From contig CP093831.1 in NCBI GenBank assembly GCA_033063855.1, forward strand, positions 8,990,001-9,054,000: DNA of 64,000 nucleotides, in the 5' to 3' direction. This DNA comes from Smittia aterrima. Lineage: Eukaryota > Arthropoda > Insecta > Diptera > Chironomidae. Under the pieces are notes generated by a model. That model saw nothing but the letters and a program-made list of their open reading frames with translations. It had not been told where the DNA came from and did not search any database. Position numbers and translations under genes: made by a program. Below are positions 19,607 to 30,585 of the stretch, piece by piece (the first letter of the stretch is position 1; the number at the start of each line of letters is the position of its first letter).

Positions 19607-20962
19607 TTAGTTTGTCGTTTGTAGCAACGTCAAAAGCGAATAAGTAAATTGCAGAACCTGAAACGAAAATGTTAAATTGAATATTTTAAAGTAAAAAATG
19701 ATCAAACCGTCAGCAGTGTTTCAAAGTCAACAGAGTTGAAGATTCCATTGAATCCTCTCAATCGCTGAGCCATGATAAGAATCAAGAGAACATCTTTTCG
19801 CTTCCTGGCTTTCTGAGTGTACCACTCGACGTCATAAATTGCTGAAGTTAAGTTCTCAATGCAAATGTTTGTACGATTTCCCATCCAACATAAAATGCAA
19901 AGTTGTCCAAATACAATACAAATCATCGCGAACATTATAAATGATCCAAATTTAGAAGCGCTTAAGGCGTACAAGCACATGCAGAAGATTACAGCTGACA
20001 TTGAAAATTCGATGAAGAAACTGAATCTTAAGATCTCTCGTGCTTCGTTCATCCAATCCAATACTCGATAGCTTCGTAAAACTGTTTTCTTCACTTGATC
20101 CTTGATCAAATTTTCATTCAATTCTTCATTGTGAAACATTTTCTTAACTTGAAGCGTCAAAGCGTCGATTTCGCAACATGAAAAATTCATGAGCAAAAAA
20201 ACGTATCCAGAATAAAAGAAAAAGAAATGAGTTTCGAAATACGCAATGATCACTTGTTGAATATAATGAATGAACCACTTCGGAGTCATGAAGGAGTCGA
20301 ATGGCAGGTAAACGAAAAAGTTGTTGAAGAGCAGTTGATAGTTATTGATATTTTTAAAAAGAAAAGGTGAAAATATGAGGACGCCCAAACTAAGAATCAT
20401 AATCACTGCAGTGACGACGGAGATTTTAAATTCTTTCTTCATGTAATCAATCGAAAGAGACCAATCGTCGTCAGTTGAACGAAGCTGTAATCTGTTAGAA
20501 TTCAATTAAAATTAGAAATAAAATTTGAACCTTTCTTGCCTTTCTTTGACAATCTTGTCCATCGCTCTTTGAATCCTGGCTTGTAGAAGAAACAACATCG
20601 TCAAGTAACCAAGATGGCGAATGACTTGAACTTTAAATTATATAAAAAAATAGAAAATCAATCACTGAATGAAAATCTTCTTACGAAAATATCCAATGTT
20701 CTCCATCAGGTCGAACGCTGTTAGATTTTCTGAGATTAGTACGTAGGAGCTGATTGCAATCACAAAGTATGCATGAGCAATGACATTTAGCATGAAGCTG
20801 AAGAAAAAAAAAATTAGTTTCAATTAATAATTTTAAAGCTTGGCTATTTTACAAAGTATTCCATTTTCCTTTGTCATTAAGAGGATTCAGAAACTTCCAC
20901 AAAATTTCAAGAATTTTAGCCATTCGAGTTGCATGAACGGAAGGTCCTTCGATGATTTTCAT
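19607..20962 (-). CDS. odorant receptor (7tm_6), array copy 1
   Basis: Exons 20962-20853, 20797-20685, 20630-20540, 20491-19708 and 19657-19607; 383 codons including stop. The product is a seven-helix insect odorant receptor: N-terminal EGPSVHATRMAKILE, helices through SFMTPKWFIHYIQQV and LLMNFSCCEIDALTLQVKKM, and a conserved C-terminal part (NICIENLTSAIYDVEWY, MAQRLRGFNGIFNSVDFETLL). Insect ORs sit inverted in dendrite membranes and form cation channels with Orco. The intron after exon 3 appears to start with GC (AG|GCAAGA). Unlike its three paralogues, the terminal region is split by an extra intron (19707-19658) between ETLLT and VLQFTYS. It is intact. Confidence 0.88.
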
Positions 20963-21679
20963 TTCTTTTTTTCCTGAAAAACTTTTCACGTTTCACTTAG
21001 CTAACTGTCAATCGGCGAATGAGAGCTAACATAAATTCTATCAATGATAGAACTTCCATGGACAATGTTTAAAATATTGAACAATTAATTCCTGGAAAAC
21101 TGCTGACCTATTGAGCTAGCCAGTGTTTAAAATAATTTGCTCATTGAAATGTACAGTTTATTCTCTATAAGCATTTTATTTGAAAACAGGTCGCTATGAC
21201 GTGGTCGAAGAAAGTTGGAAATGCAGTTTTTCTCACAAAGTTCATTTAATAATTCGTTTTTAATACGTCATACGTCTTTGCACAAGTGCCTTTACTTATT
21301 CAGTTATTACTTAAAGGTTAGACGAGCTAAAAAGAAAGAAATTTAAAAATTCATGGTCTCCTTTGAACTGATTCAGGGTTGAAAGCATCGATTTGCATTC
21401 ACATCGTTGATTACTTCTCTGGTTTACTATTTAGGATCACACGGTTTCTTCACGATATTCAAAATTTTGATGGGGGAGCGATAGTCATCGATATTGTCAA
21501 TTTCTTGCTCAAATTTAACGTAAACCTTTGGTACTGCAAATGCAAAACACTACATAATGGTAGAATAAAAGTAAAAGCTCATCCAAAGCTTTCAGAAAAA
21601 TGTTCACAGTGACAAAAGTTCAATAAAAATTTATCGAAACATTATTTTCCACTTAACTCTTTCTAAAGTGAATCACGCG
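20963..21679. other. 5' flank of receptor 1 and upstream part of the gustatory-receptor unit
   Basis: Non-coding. 21100-21250 repeats the flank block (TTGAGCTAG.CAGTGTTT, AGGTCGCTATGACGTGGTCG). 21360-21640 repeats the block that precedes each gustatory-receptor 5' end (GCATCGATTTGCATTCACAT, GATAGTCATCGATATTGTCA, CTCATCCAAAGCTTTCAG). Confidence 0.5.
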
Positions 21680-21858
21680 ATGAATTGCATAATTTCATTT
21701 TATTCGCACGAAGAAAGTGAAATGGAAGGCATCGAAAACTTGAGTGGATTTTTTAATTTGTTTGGAGCTTTCGGGCTTCAATATTTCTCTCTGAGAAACT
21801 TAGAAGAAAAAACAAAAACTAAAAGTCGAAACATTTGCTACAAAGTTTATTTTGTTTG
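21680..21858 (+). pseudogene. truncated 5' end of gustatory receptor, copy 1
   Basis: Matches the first 60 or so codons of the intact receptor at 32632 (MNCIISFYSHEESEMEGIEN, FSLRNLEEKTKTKSRN) with an open frame. It breaks off after YKVYFVW at about 21858, where repeat R begins, and stops a few codons later. It keeps the longest receptor portion of the three truncated copies, so it arose from a different breakpoint. Confidence 0.8.
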
Positions 21859-22140
21859 GAGCGTAAACGCGCCACATATTGCGTAACCGGACGGAGAGGA
21901 AAACAAATTAGTAGAAACGTGTGTTCAAATCAACAATTGGAAACTTCAGCCTGCAACGTGAATCAAACGACAATGGAATGAGAGCTATCAACCGCAGGGA
22001 GGCAAAAAAGCACAAATTGAACACGTTATGATTGACGTGAGACACGCAATGGACATAAGATATTATTCCTTACATTGACCTAGACCAAGTTAAAAATATT
22101 GAACCTGTTGAGCTGGACGGTGAGTGAATATTAGTTTGAA
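21859..22140. repeat. receptor-array repeat R, copy 2 (short)
   Basis: Begins inside the R unit at AGCGTAAACGCGCCACAT and runs through CAACAATTGGAAACTTCAGC and GACGTGAGACACGCAATGGA to the CCTGTTGAGCTGGACGGTGA block. It lacks the left third of copies 1, 3 and 4. Confidence 0.6.
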
Positions 22141-22330
22141 GGCTAACAAGGTTCATTTAGGAATAAATTTTTCTTACCTTTGCTTGTGTCCTTACACACG
22201 TTCTTTTATTTAATCAGATAATACACAAAGGACAGAAATACATTTAAAAGTTACAGAGCAATTGAAATTAAATGACATTGCGCACGAGAAAAACTAAACA
22301 TCATCTTGCAGACTTTGCGAGTGGAACTTA

Positions 22331-23636
22331 TTAGTTTGTCGTTTGTAGCAACGTCAAAAGCGAATAAGTAAATTGCAGAATCTTCAGCAGCGTTTCAAAG
22401 TCAACAGAGTTGAAAATTCCATTGAAACCTTCCAAGCGCTGAGCCATGATTAGGATCATGAGATGATCTTTTTGGTTTCTGGCATTTTGCGTGTACCACT
22501 CGACTTCGTAGATCGCTGAAGTTAAGTTTTCAATACAAACATTTAGACGATTTCCCATCCAACAAAACACTGAGAGCTGCAGAATTGCACAATAAATTAT
22601 CACAAACATCGTGATAGATGCAAAGACATCAGAAATGAAGGCGTACAAGCACATGCAGAAGATTAATGCTGACATTGAGAATTCAATTAAAAAACTGAAT
22701 CTTAAGAGTGCTCGTGCTTCGTTCATCCAATCCATGACTCGATAGCTTCGTAAAATCAATTTTTTTACTGGATCCTCGACCAGATTCTCTTTAGATTTTT
22801 TCTGTTGAAACATTTTTCTGACTCGAAGCGTCAAAGCCTCAATTTCCCAACATGAAAAGTTCATCAGTAGCAAAGCGTATCCAGTGTAAAAATAAAAGAT
22901 TGTATAAGCGGAAATCTCCATGAAGAATTGTTGAAAATAATGAATGAACCACTTTGAAGTCATGAAGGAGTCAAAGGGCAAATAAACGAAATAGAAGTTG
23001 TAGGGCAGCTGTAAATCATTGACACCGGCAAGGAAAAAAGGTGAAGAGATGAGGACGATAAAACTAATGGTCGTTATCACTGCGCTGACAACAAATATTT
23101 TAAATTCTTTCTTCATGTAATCAATCGAAAGAGACCAAACGTCATCAGTTGAACGAAGTTGCAATCTAAAAATGTTCAGTGAAAGTAAGAAAATAAAATT
23201 TGAAGCTTTCTTGCCTTTCTTTTGCAATCTTATCCATTGCTCTTTGAATCCTGGGTTGTAGAAGAAACAAAATGCCCATGTAACCGAAATGGCGAATGAA
23301 TTGAACTTTAAATTTATAAAATTAGATAATTACCCTCCGTATAGAAATATTCTTACGCAAAATTCCAATGTTCTCCACCAAATCGGTCGCTTTTAGATTT
23401 TCTGAGATTAGCAAGTAGGAGCTGATTGCAATCCAAAAGTATGCATGAGCTATGACATTCAGCATGAAGCTGGAGAAAAAAGAATTATACCTCATAATAA
23501 TTTTAAGCACTTGGCTATTTTACAAAATATTTAATTTTCCTTCAGCATTTAGAGGGTTCAGAAACTTCCACACAATCCCAACTTGAAATTTAACCATTCG
23601 AGTTGCATGAACGGATGGTCTTTCGGTAATTTCCAT
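22331..23636 (-). CDS. odorant receptor (7tm_6), array copy 2
   Basis: Exons 23636-23524, 23469-23357, 23305-23215 and 23165-22331, 384 codons including stop, all frames intact. N-terminus MEITERPSVHATRMVKF; characteristic SFMTSKWFIHYFQQ, LLLMNFSCWEIEALTLRVRK and NVCIENLTSAIYEVEWY; C-terminal ETLLKILQFTYSLLTLLQTT with no intron there. The third intron can only be spliced with a GC donor (AAG|GCAAGAAAG), because no GT is available that keeps the frame. It is closest to copy 4 at 30586 (same EK/IFVV region, FLIEFSMSA, AFISDVFASIT). Confidence 0.88.
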
Positions 23637-24479
23637 TTCTGTTTTTGCTGATTTTTTTTTGCGTTTAACTTGTCTCACTGTCGCACTGCGAATGAGAGCT
23701 GACAGAAATTGAATGAAAAGCAAATTTTTTTAAATGAAATATTTAAGAATAGATAACTAGATCGCACGGAGGGTATCACCGGTAATTGCCTACTTTACCT
23801 GTTGTTAACACGCTGTTGAGCTGGACGGTGTTTGAATATTTCAAAGAATGCAGTAATTGTACATTATTGTCGACACTTTAATCTTAGAAACCATTTTCCT
23901 TTGGAAATAGGTAGCTGCGACGTTGTCGAAGAAGGTTGGAAATGAGGTTTTTTTCTCACAAAAATCTTTTAATAATTCATTTTTGAAAAATGATTTTTCA
24001 TACTTTTGTTCGTGTTGCACACGTGCCATTATTTCTTCAGTTATTTCAAAAAGATTAAAGGAAAGAGATTTAATATTTCATTGTCTCTTTCTGAACGAAT
24101 TCAGAGTTAATAGCATCGATTTGCATTCACATCGTTGACTTCTTCTCTAGTTTACTATTTAGGAACACACACAGCTTCACGAAATTCACAATTTTGATGG
24201 GGGGGCGATAGTCATCGATAGTGTCACCGAAAAAGAGAGAATACAGTTTCAAAGGATCATCATTACAATTTCAGATATTTCTTGCTCAAATCTAACATAA
24301 ACTTTTGCTTCGACAAATGCAAAAACTACATAATGGTAAAATAATCTTAAAAGCTCATTGAAAGCTTTCAGCAAAATGTTCACAATTGTTTTCTAATTGA
24401 ATTTCAAAATGACTTAAATTCATTAAAAATTTATCGAAACATTGTTTTCCACTCAACCCTTTCTAAAGTGAATCACGCG

Positions 24480-24592
24480 ATGAACTGCATAATTTCATTT
24501 TATTCGCACGACGAAAGTGAGATGGAAGGCATCGAAAACTTGAGTGGATTTTTTCATCTGTTTGGAGCAATCGGGCTTCAATATTTCTAACT
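24480..24592 (+). pseudogene. truncated 5' end of gustatory receptor, copy 2
   Basis: Encodes MNCIISFYSHDESEMEGIEN... to FGLQYF equivalents, nearly identical to the intact gene, then diverges after CAATATTTCT at about 24591 into repeat R (AACTTTGGAGAACAA). The breakpoint is the same as in copy 3 at 29394, so these two share one truncation event and were then co-duplicated. Confidence 0.8.
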
Positions 24593-25210
24593 TTGGAGAA
24601 CAATGCAATTTTGGTCTAAACCATATTTGTACTAATGTCGTGAGTCCAATCAAACAAATAATAAAATATAAATAGCAAATTAAAATTGAAAGGAACCTAA
24701 CATTGAACAACATTAACTTAAGATGGTTTATTTTTGACGCGAAGAGGAAGAAGAACATCGTCGATTGGAAACCGATCGATGACAAAATGTGTGGAAGTTG
24801 GTCAATACCTGCATCATAAGCGTAGAGAAAGATGTAAGGAAAACAAATTAGTAGAGACAATTTCAAATCAACAATTGGAAACTTCAGCCTGCAACGCGAA
24901 TCAAACGACAATGGGATGAGAGCTATCAACAGCAGGGAGGCAAGAAAGCTCAAATTGACCACGTTATGATTGACGTGAGACACGCAATGGACATTATGAA
25001 CGTAAGATATTTTCCCCTTCATTGACCTAGACAATGTTAGAAATATTGAACCTGTTGAGCTGGGCGGTGTTTGAATATTTCAAACAATGCAGTAATTTTC
25101 AACACTGCTTTTAAAACCAGGTCGCTGTGTCGCTGTAAAAGAAGGGAAATGTGGATTTTCCAATCGATGTGAATATTAGATTGAAGGCTAACAAAGTTCA
25201 TTAGAAATAA
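24593..25210. repeat. receptor-array repeat R, copy 3
   Basis: Complete R unit from GGAGAACAATGCAATTT through CCATATTTGTACTAATGTCG and GACGTGAGACACGCAATGGA to CCTGTTGAGCTGGGCGGTGT, plus the outer flank block (GGTCGCTGTGTCGCTGTAAA, GAAGGCTAACAAAGTTC). The minus strand (25034 downward) is open for about 179 codons and has alternating hydrophobic segments (LLICFPYIFLYAYDAG, SILICYLYFIICLIGLTTL). Its last part, however, merely reads the reverse of the gustatory-receptor fragment. Confidence 0.6.
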
Positions 25211-25587
25211 ATTTTTCATATTTTTGCTTGTGTTCTACACGTGCTTTTATTTATTTGGCTATTAGATAAAAGACAGAACATTTAAAAGTTACAGAGCAAT
25301 TGAAATTAAATGACATTGTGCAAGAGAAAAACTAAAAAGGAGACCAATATAGTCGTATCGTTTGGTGTTCCTTAAAAGATTTGTTTGTATCAGGAAAATT
25401 TTCATTAGGTTAATTATCATTTGCTCTCACCGGGAAATATTTTTTAGTTTAACTGATTCATAAACATTCAAAAGAACATTCAAAGAACTTATTTTAAAAA
25501 AGTTTGTAATTACAGTTTTCAACAAATCAAATATTTAAGGGAAAGTTATGAAAATTTCCCCACATTGTTGGGCAAACAATAAGATTC

Positions 25588-26901
25588 TTAATTGGTCGTT
25601 TGTAATAACGCCAGCAGCGAATAAGTAAATTGCAGAATCTTAAGCAACGTTTCAAAGTCAACAGAGTTGAAGATTCCATTAAAACCTTTCAATCGCTGAG
25701 CCATGATTAAGATCATGAGATGATCTTTTCGGTTTCTGGCGTTCTGAGTGTACCACTCGACATCGTAAACCGCTGAAGTTAAGTTCTCAATGCAAATGTT
25801 TGTACGATTTCCCATCCAACAGAAAAGGCAGAGTTGCAGGAATATCAAACAAACCATTACGAACATCGCGATAGATGCAAAGACATCAGAGCTCAAAGTG
25901 TAGAAGCACATGCCGAAAATGAATGCTGACATTGAAAATTCAATTAAAAAACTGAATCTCAAGATCGCTCGTGTTTCGTTCATCCAATCCATTACGCGAT
26001 AGCTTCGTAAAATCGTTTTCTTCACTTGCTCCTCGACCAAATTTTTTTCAGATTCTTCATTGTGAAACATTTTCTTAACCTGAAGAGTCAAAGCGTCGAT
26101 TTCCCAACATGAAAAGTTCATAAGCAACAAAACGTATCCTGAATAAATGTACCAGATTGCGATTGAGAAGTCTGCCATAATTACTTGAAGAATGTAGTGA
26201 ATGAACCATTTGGGAGTCATGAAATTGTCGAATGGCAGAAAAACAAAATAAAATCCATAAATCAGCTGAAATTCATTGATGTCGCTCACGAAAAAAACAA
26301 AAAAGGAGACCAAGAAAGCGAGAAGAGTCACCAAAACGACACTGACAACTGTGATTCGAAATTCTTTCCTCAAATAGGTTATCGAAAGTGACCAATCATC
26401 GTCAATTGAGCGAAGTTGATCTCTAAAAGAATTCAATGAAAGTTAGAACCAAATATAAACTTTCCTCACCTCTCTTTGGCAATTTTGTCAATTGTCGATC
26501 GAATCCTCGTTCGAAAAACTAACAAAATCGTCAAGTAACCAAATTGGCGAACGACTTGAACTTCAAAAGATTTCAAAAGTTAGATAAAATGTTGAAAAAT
26601 TAATCGAAAGCTTCTTACGAAAATATCCAGCTTTCTCAACCAACTCAGTCGCTGTTAGATTTTTCAATCCAGTTGTTATTACGTAGGAACCGATTCCAAT
26701 TAGTAAACCAACTTGAGTGAAAATAACAAAGATGAAGCTGAATGAGAAAATTTAGTTACTTTTGGAGAATTCGAAGCTTTAATAATTTTACAAATTATTT
26801 AATTTTCCTTCAGCATTGAGAGAATTGAAAAACTTCCAAACAATTTCAAGAATTTTAACCATTCGAGTTGCATGAACGGAAGGTCCCTCGATTAAATCCA
26901 T
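25588..26901 (-). CDS. odorant receptor (7tm_6), array copy 3
   Basis: Exons 26901-26792, 26737-26619, 26560-26470 and 26422-25588, 385 codons including stop, intact. N-terminus MDLIEGPSVHATRMVKILEI. Exon 2 carries two extra codons relative to its paralogues and is the most diverged part (FIFVIFTQVGLLIGIGSYVI). Core motifs: NFMTPKWFIHYILQVIMADF, NICIENLTSAVYDVEWY, MAQRLKGFNGIFNSVDFETL. The intron after exon 3 has a normal GT donor (GAG|GTGAGG), in contrast to the GC donors of the other three. This is the outgroup-like member of the array. Confidence 0.88.
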
Positions 26902-27704
26902 TTACGTTTTTCTTGAAACACTTTTCGATCTAACTTGGCTTACTGTCACTCGATGAATGAGTGTTTAAAATCAATCATAGAATTTCCACGGAAAGCAGAA
27001 ATTTGAAATGAAATATTTAAGGATAATGACATCGCACGCGCGGTTATCATCGGCCTATGGCCTACGCAAACTAATATATTCGCTTTTACAAAATTTTTAA
27101 TTTAGTTTGATTTTCTATTAAACGGAGTTTTAATTCTTAGATTGTATGGAGGGTACCAGAAGATCAGGGATTAGGCTAGAAATTTTCAATAGAGCTCATT
27201 TATGGGAAACCACCAAGATTGAAAGCGCTAGCTGCTTTCGATGTTTTCACACACATACAAATACAGGAATTTGGACGTCATGAAACGACGAGAAAATTAA
27301 AAAAGTTTGAAAATGATTCTTTAATAAAATTGTTTTCGGCCGGAGCGAAAATATTTTTCCCCTACATTGACCTAGACAATGTTAAAAATATTGAACCTGT
27401 TGAGCTACACGGTACTTCCAACGTTGTACAATGCAATATTATCAATAATGTTGGTATATAAATTATTCATTGAGATGTAAAATTTATTCAGGGAAAGCAT
27501 TTGTCTCTGAAACTATGTCGCTGTGACGTTGTCGAAGAAGGGAAATGCGGATTTTTCCAATCGATGTGAATATTACTTTGAAGGGTAACAAAGTTCATTT
27601 AGGACTAAATTTTTCATACCTTTGTTTGTGTCTTTGAACGTGTCCTTTATTTTTTCAGTTATTAAAAAAGATTAAAAGAACTTAAAAAAAGATATTATTT
27701 AGTA
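26902..27704. repeat. 5' flank of receptor 3 with array flank repeat
   Basis: The only part with clear identity is 27340-27640, which repeats the flank block (TACATTGACCTAGACAATGT..., CCTGTTGAGCTACACGGTAC, GCTGTGACGTTGTCGAAGAA, AATCGATGTGAATATTACTT). The open plus-strand frame through 27219-27461 is an accident of this repeat. The rest is non-coding. Confidence 0.5.
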
Positions 27705-27945
27705 AGGTGCGCCGAGTTCGTTTAACGCAGGTAACATTTTTTGAAATAATTTAACCAAATAACCTAGAGCGATGAAACGAAACAAAGTTTTATGATTCTT
27801 TTGCATTGTTAATACTAACTTATTAAAAAGTTTTTAATTCATGAAATCAGAAATGAAATAAATTGAAATTTTTGTGAAATTAGCTGCAGATTTCGTTTAG
27901 CGCACCTTAACAAAAATATTTTTATTCAATGACTGTTGATGATTT
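27705..27945 (+). repeat. left terminal inverted repeat of the Tc1-like element
   Basis: Matches 29015-29256 in reverse with few differences, including internal landmarks TAACCAAATAACCTAGAGCG and AGCTGCAGATTTCGTTTAGC. High identity implies fairly recent insertion. Confidence 0.85.
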
Positions 27946-27959
27946 AATTGTTAAGTTGT

Positions 27960-28927
27960 TTTCCATTTTGTTGTAGAACATTGGTCAAGCGATTTGGCAT
28001 GGAATTCACCAATGTTTCGAGAAGTGTTGTACGGATTTCTCGCCAAACGTTACGAACAGTGACTTAAGCTCTTGAACTGTTCCGAATTGTCGTCCTCCTT
28101 CGTAAACCTTACGTACCAATATTCCCCAAAGATTCTCAATGGGGTTGAGATTAGGACTACGGGCTGGCTATTCCAATAGATCAATATCTTTGTTGTTGAA
28201 CCAAGCTTTCGATTCGCGATTCACATGTATTGATACATTATCTTTTTGAAAAATGAAGTCTTCATCCATGTAGTCTTCGCTGAATGAGATTAAAATGTCT
28301 CTAAAAATGGCAACGTAGTTTCTTGAATTCTTTTGAGTCGAATTTTGGCCAGTGGAGTCTGTCCATGCATCAAAAATGCTGTACAGACCATCAATGATCC
28401 ACCCCCAAATTAGCGAACTTTTTTTAACATTCGTAATCATGCCTATAGAATGCAAATCCATCTGAAACATCCAAATTGAACTTTTTCTTATCCGAAAAGA
28501 TAACGTTCTTCCACTCCGTCGTCCAGTGAATGTATTTTTTAGCCCAGTCGGGATGTGCCCTTTCATGTTCGGGCTTCAGGAACGGTTGACGCATATTTTT
28601 CGTGTATTTGAGTGTCCGGTCTTCTTCAAAATTTTAGCTACTGCATCCTTCTTGATGAACAAGTTCAGTTCATTGACAATTTCATTTGTGGTGAATCTTC
28701 CGGTTGATGCAAGTTGAATTATTTGTATTTTTTTGTCGATGGTTGATCTTTGAGTTGCCTTTTGTTTTCTACTTTTGACCGTAACTGTCTCGTTTTTTCA
28801 GATAATTTTGCACAACGTGACGACTTCTCTTGATTCTTCTTGCTATGGCCGCCTTGGAGAGTTGTAGTTTGTTTATTTCATCAATGAGAGCTTTTTCGTC
28901 GTCGCTTAAGTATTTATTTCTCGGCAT
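27960..28927 (-). pseudogene. degenerate Tc1-like (DD34E) transposase
   Basis: Begins MPRNKYLSDDEKALIDEINK, an N-terminal helix-turn-helix (LSKAAIARRIKRSRHVVQNY). After frameshifts it shows FSDKKKFNLDVSDGFAFY (first catalytic Asp), FQKDNVSIHVNRESKAWF (second Asp) and ARSPNLNPIENLWGIL (catalytic Glu). Thirty-four residues separate the second Asp and the Glu, typical of the Tc1 family. A TAG replaces the Trp codon just before PARSPN, and further stops and frame changes occur near 28560-28770 and after EKS.Q. Catalytically dead as read, though possibly mobilisable in trans. Confidence 0.85.
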
Positions 28928-29014
28928 TTTTAATGAGTGACTTTGAACTTTGCAAAACTGCTTGTTTACCTTCACTTAACCTTAATCCAACTAATAGAAG
29001 TCGAAAACTAATTA

Positions 29015-29256
29015 AAATCATTAACAGTCATTGAATAAAAATTATTTTTGTTAAGGTGCGCTAAACGAAATCTGCAGCTAATTTCACAAAAATTTCAATT
29101 TATTTCATTTCTGATTTCATGAATTAAAAACTTTTTAATAAGTTAGTATTAACAATGCAAAAGAATCATAAAACTTTATTTCGCTTCATCGCTCTAGGTT
29201 ATTTGGTTAAAATATTTCAAAAAATGTTACCTGCGTTAAACGAACTCGGCGCACCT
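29015..29256 (-). repeat. right terminal inverted repeat of the Tc1-like element
   Basis: Reverse complement of 27705-27945; ends GGCGCACCT followed by the TA duplication. Confidence 0.85.
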
Positions 29257-29393
29257 TATTCACATCGTTGATTACTCCTATAAATTAAAATGTTCACAAT
29301 TGTTTTCGAATTGAATTTCAAAATGACATAAGTTCATTAAAAATTTATCGAAACATAATTTTCCACTCAACTCTTTCTAAAGTGAATCACGCG

Positions 29394-29503
29394 ATGAACT
29401 GCATATTTTCATTTTATTCGTAAGACGAAAGTGAGATGGAGGCATCGAAAACTTGAGTGGATTTTTTCATCTGTTTGGAGCAATCGGGCTTCAATATTTC
29501 TTA
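29394..29503 (+). pseudogene. truncated 5' end of gustatory receptor, copy 3
   Basis: Same start and same breakpoint (CAATATTTCTTAACTT) as copy 2, but decayed: CAC of SFYSH has become TAA, and a single base is missing after GAGATGGA. It is the oldest or least constrained of the fragments. Confidence 0.8.
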
Positions 29504-30240
29504 ACTTCGGAGAACAATTCAATTTCTTTAGTTTGAACCATATTTGTACTAATGTCGTGAGTCCAATTAAACAAATAATAAAATATAAAGGAGATCAGCC
29601 TCCTAACTCATCTCTGCATGAGCAAATTAAAATTGAAAGGGATCTAGCAGTGTTTAAAATATTGTACAACATACATTTGACAGAGATGGTTTATTATTGA
29701 CTCGAAGAGAAAGAAGAACATCGTCGGTTTGATGAGAAAATGTGTGGAAGTTGTGTAACACCTGCATCATGAATGTATACGCGCCACATAATGCGTGACT
29801 GGACGGAGAGAAAGATGAAAGGAAAACAAATTAGTAGAGACGCAGCGCTCAAATTAACAATTTAAAACTTCAGTCTGAAACGCGAATCAAACGACAATGG
29901 GATGAGAGCTATCAACCGCAAGGATGGGGGGGGTCAAAAAAGCACAAATTGACCACGTTACGATTGACATGAGACACGCATGCGTTATAATGAACTTAAG
30001 ATATTTTTCCCTTCATTGACCTAGACAATGTTCAGAATATTGAACCTGTTGAGCTGAGCGGAGTTTAAATATTTCAAACAATGCAGTAATTGTCAACGTT
30101 TTTCTTTTAAAACCAGGTCGCTGTGTCGCTGTAAAGAAGGGAAATGCGGATTTTTTCAATCGATGTGAATATCAGTTTGAAGGCTAATAAAATTCATTTG
30201 GGAATAAATTTTTGTTTGTGTCTTTACACATGTGCCTTTA
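29504..30240. repeat. receptor-array repeat R, copy 4
   Basis: Complete R unit (CCATATTTGTACTAATGTCG, GACATGAGACACGCA, CCTGTTGAGCTGAGCGGAGT) plus outer flank (CCAGGTCGCTGTGTCGCTGT, AATCGATGTGAATATCAGTT). A GGGGGG run at 29936 breaks any minus-strand frame here. Confidence 0.6.
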
Positions 30241-30585
30241 TTTCTTCAGCTGTTACATAAAGGACAAAATTACAATTAAAACTTTCTGATCAATTGATAT
30301 TCAACGACATTGCTAACGAGAAAAACTAAAAAAGAGACCAAGAAAACGAAGTTTGATGTTCTTAAAAAAGATTGTTCAAGGAAAATTTGCATTTTATAAT
30401 TTTCGTTCGGCCAGGTTTGGCGCAATTCAAGCGAATTTGATGTTCTTTAAAAGATTCATGTTTCCTTTCAAGAAAATTTCACAAGTTACTTGTTATTTTG
30501 GACATAAAGATTCGTTTACTCACACCGAGAAATGAAGTTTACTTAAACTAAACATCGTCATCGCAGACTTTGCGAGTGGAACTCA

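Larger units (their letters stand above)
27705..29256 (-). mobile_element. Tc1-like DNA transposon with ~240-bp terminal inverted repeats
   Basis: The element starts AGGTGCGCCGAGTTCGTTTA, ends with its reverse complement, and is flanked by TA on both sides (27703-27704 and 29257-29258), the Tc1/mariner target duplication. Total length is 1552 bp. The terminal inverted repeats run from 27705 to about 27945 and about 29015 to 29256. Each is itself bounded by the AGGTGCGC end motif in opposite orientations (inner ends near 27898-27907 and 29053-29062), so each terminus looks like a small element in its own right. It sits between receptor 3 and truncated gustatory copy 3. Confidence 0.9.

Noticed and set aside
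27219..27461. 80-codon plus-strand frame before the transposon
   Set aside because: Its second half is the array flank repeat, which is not open in the other copies; no domain, no splice support.
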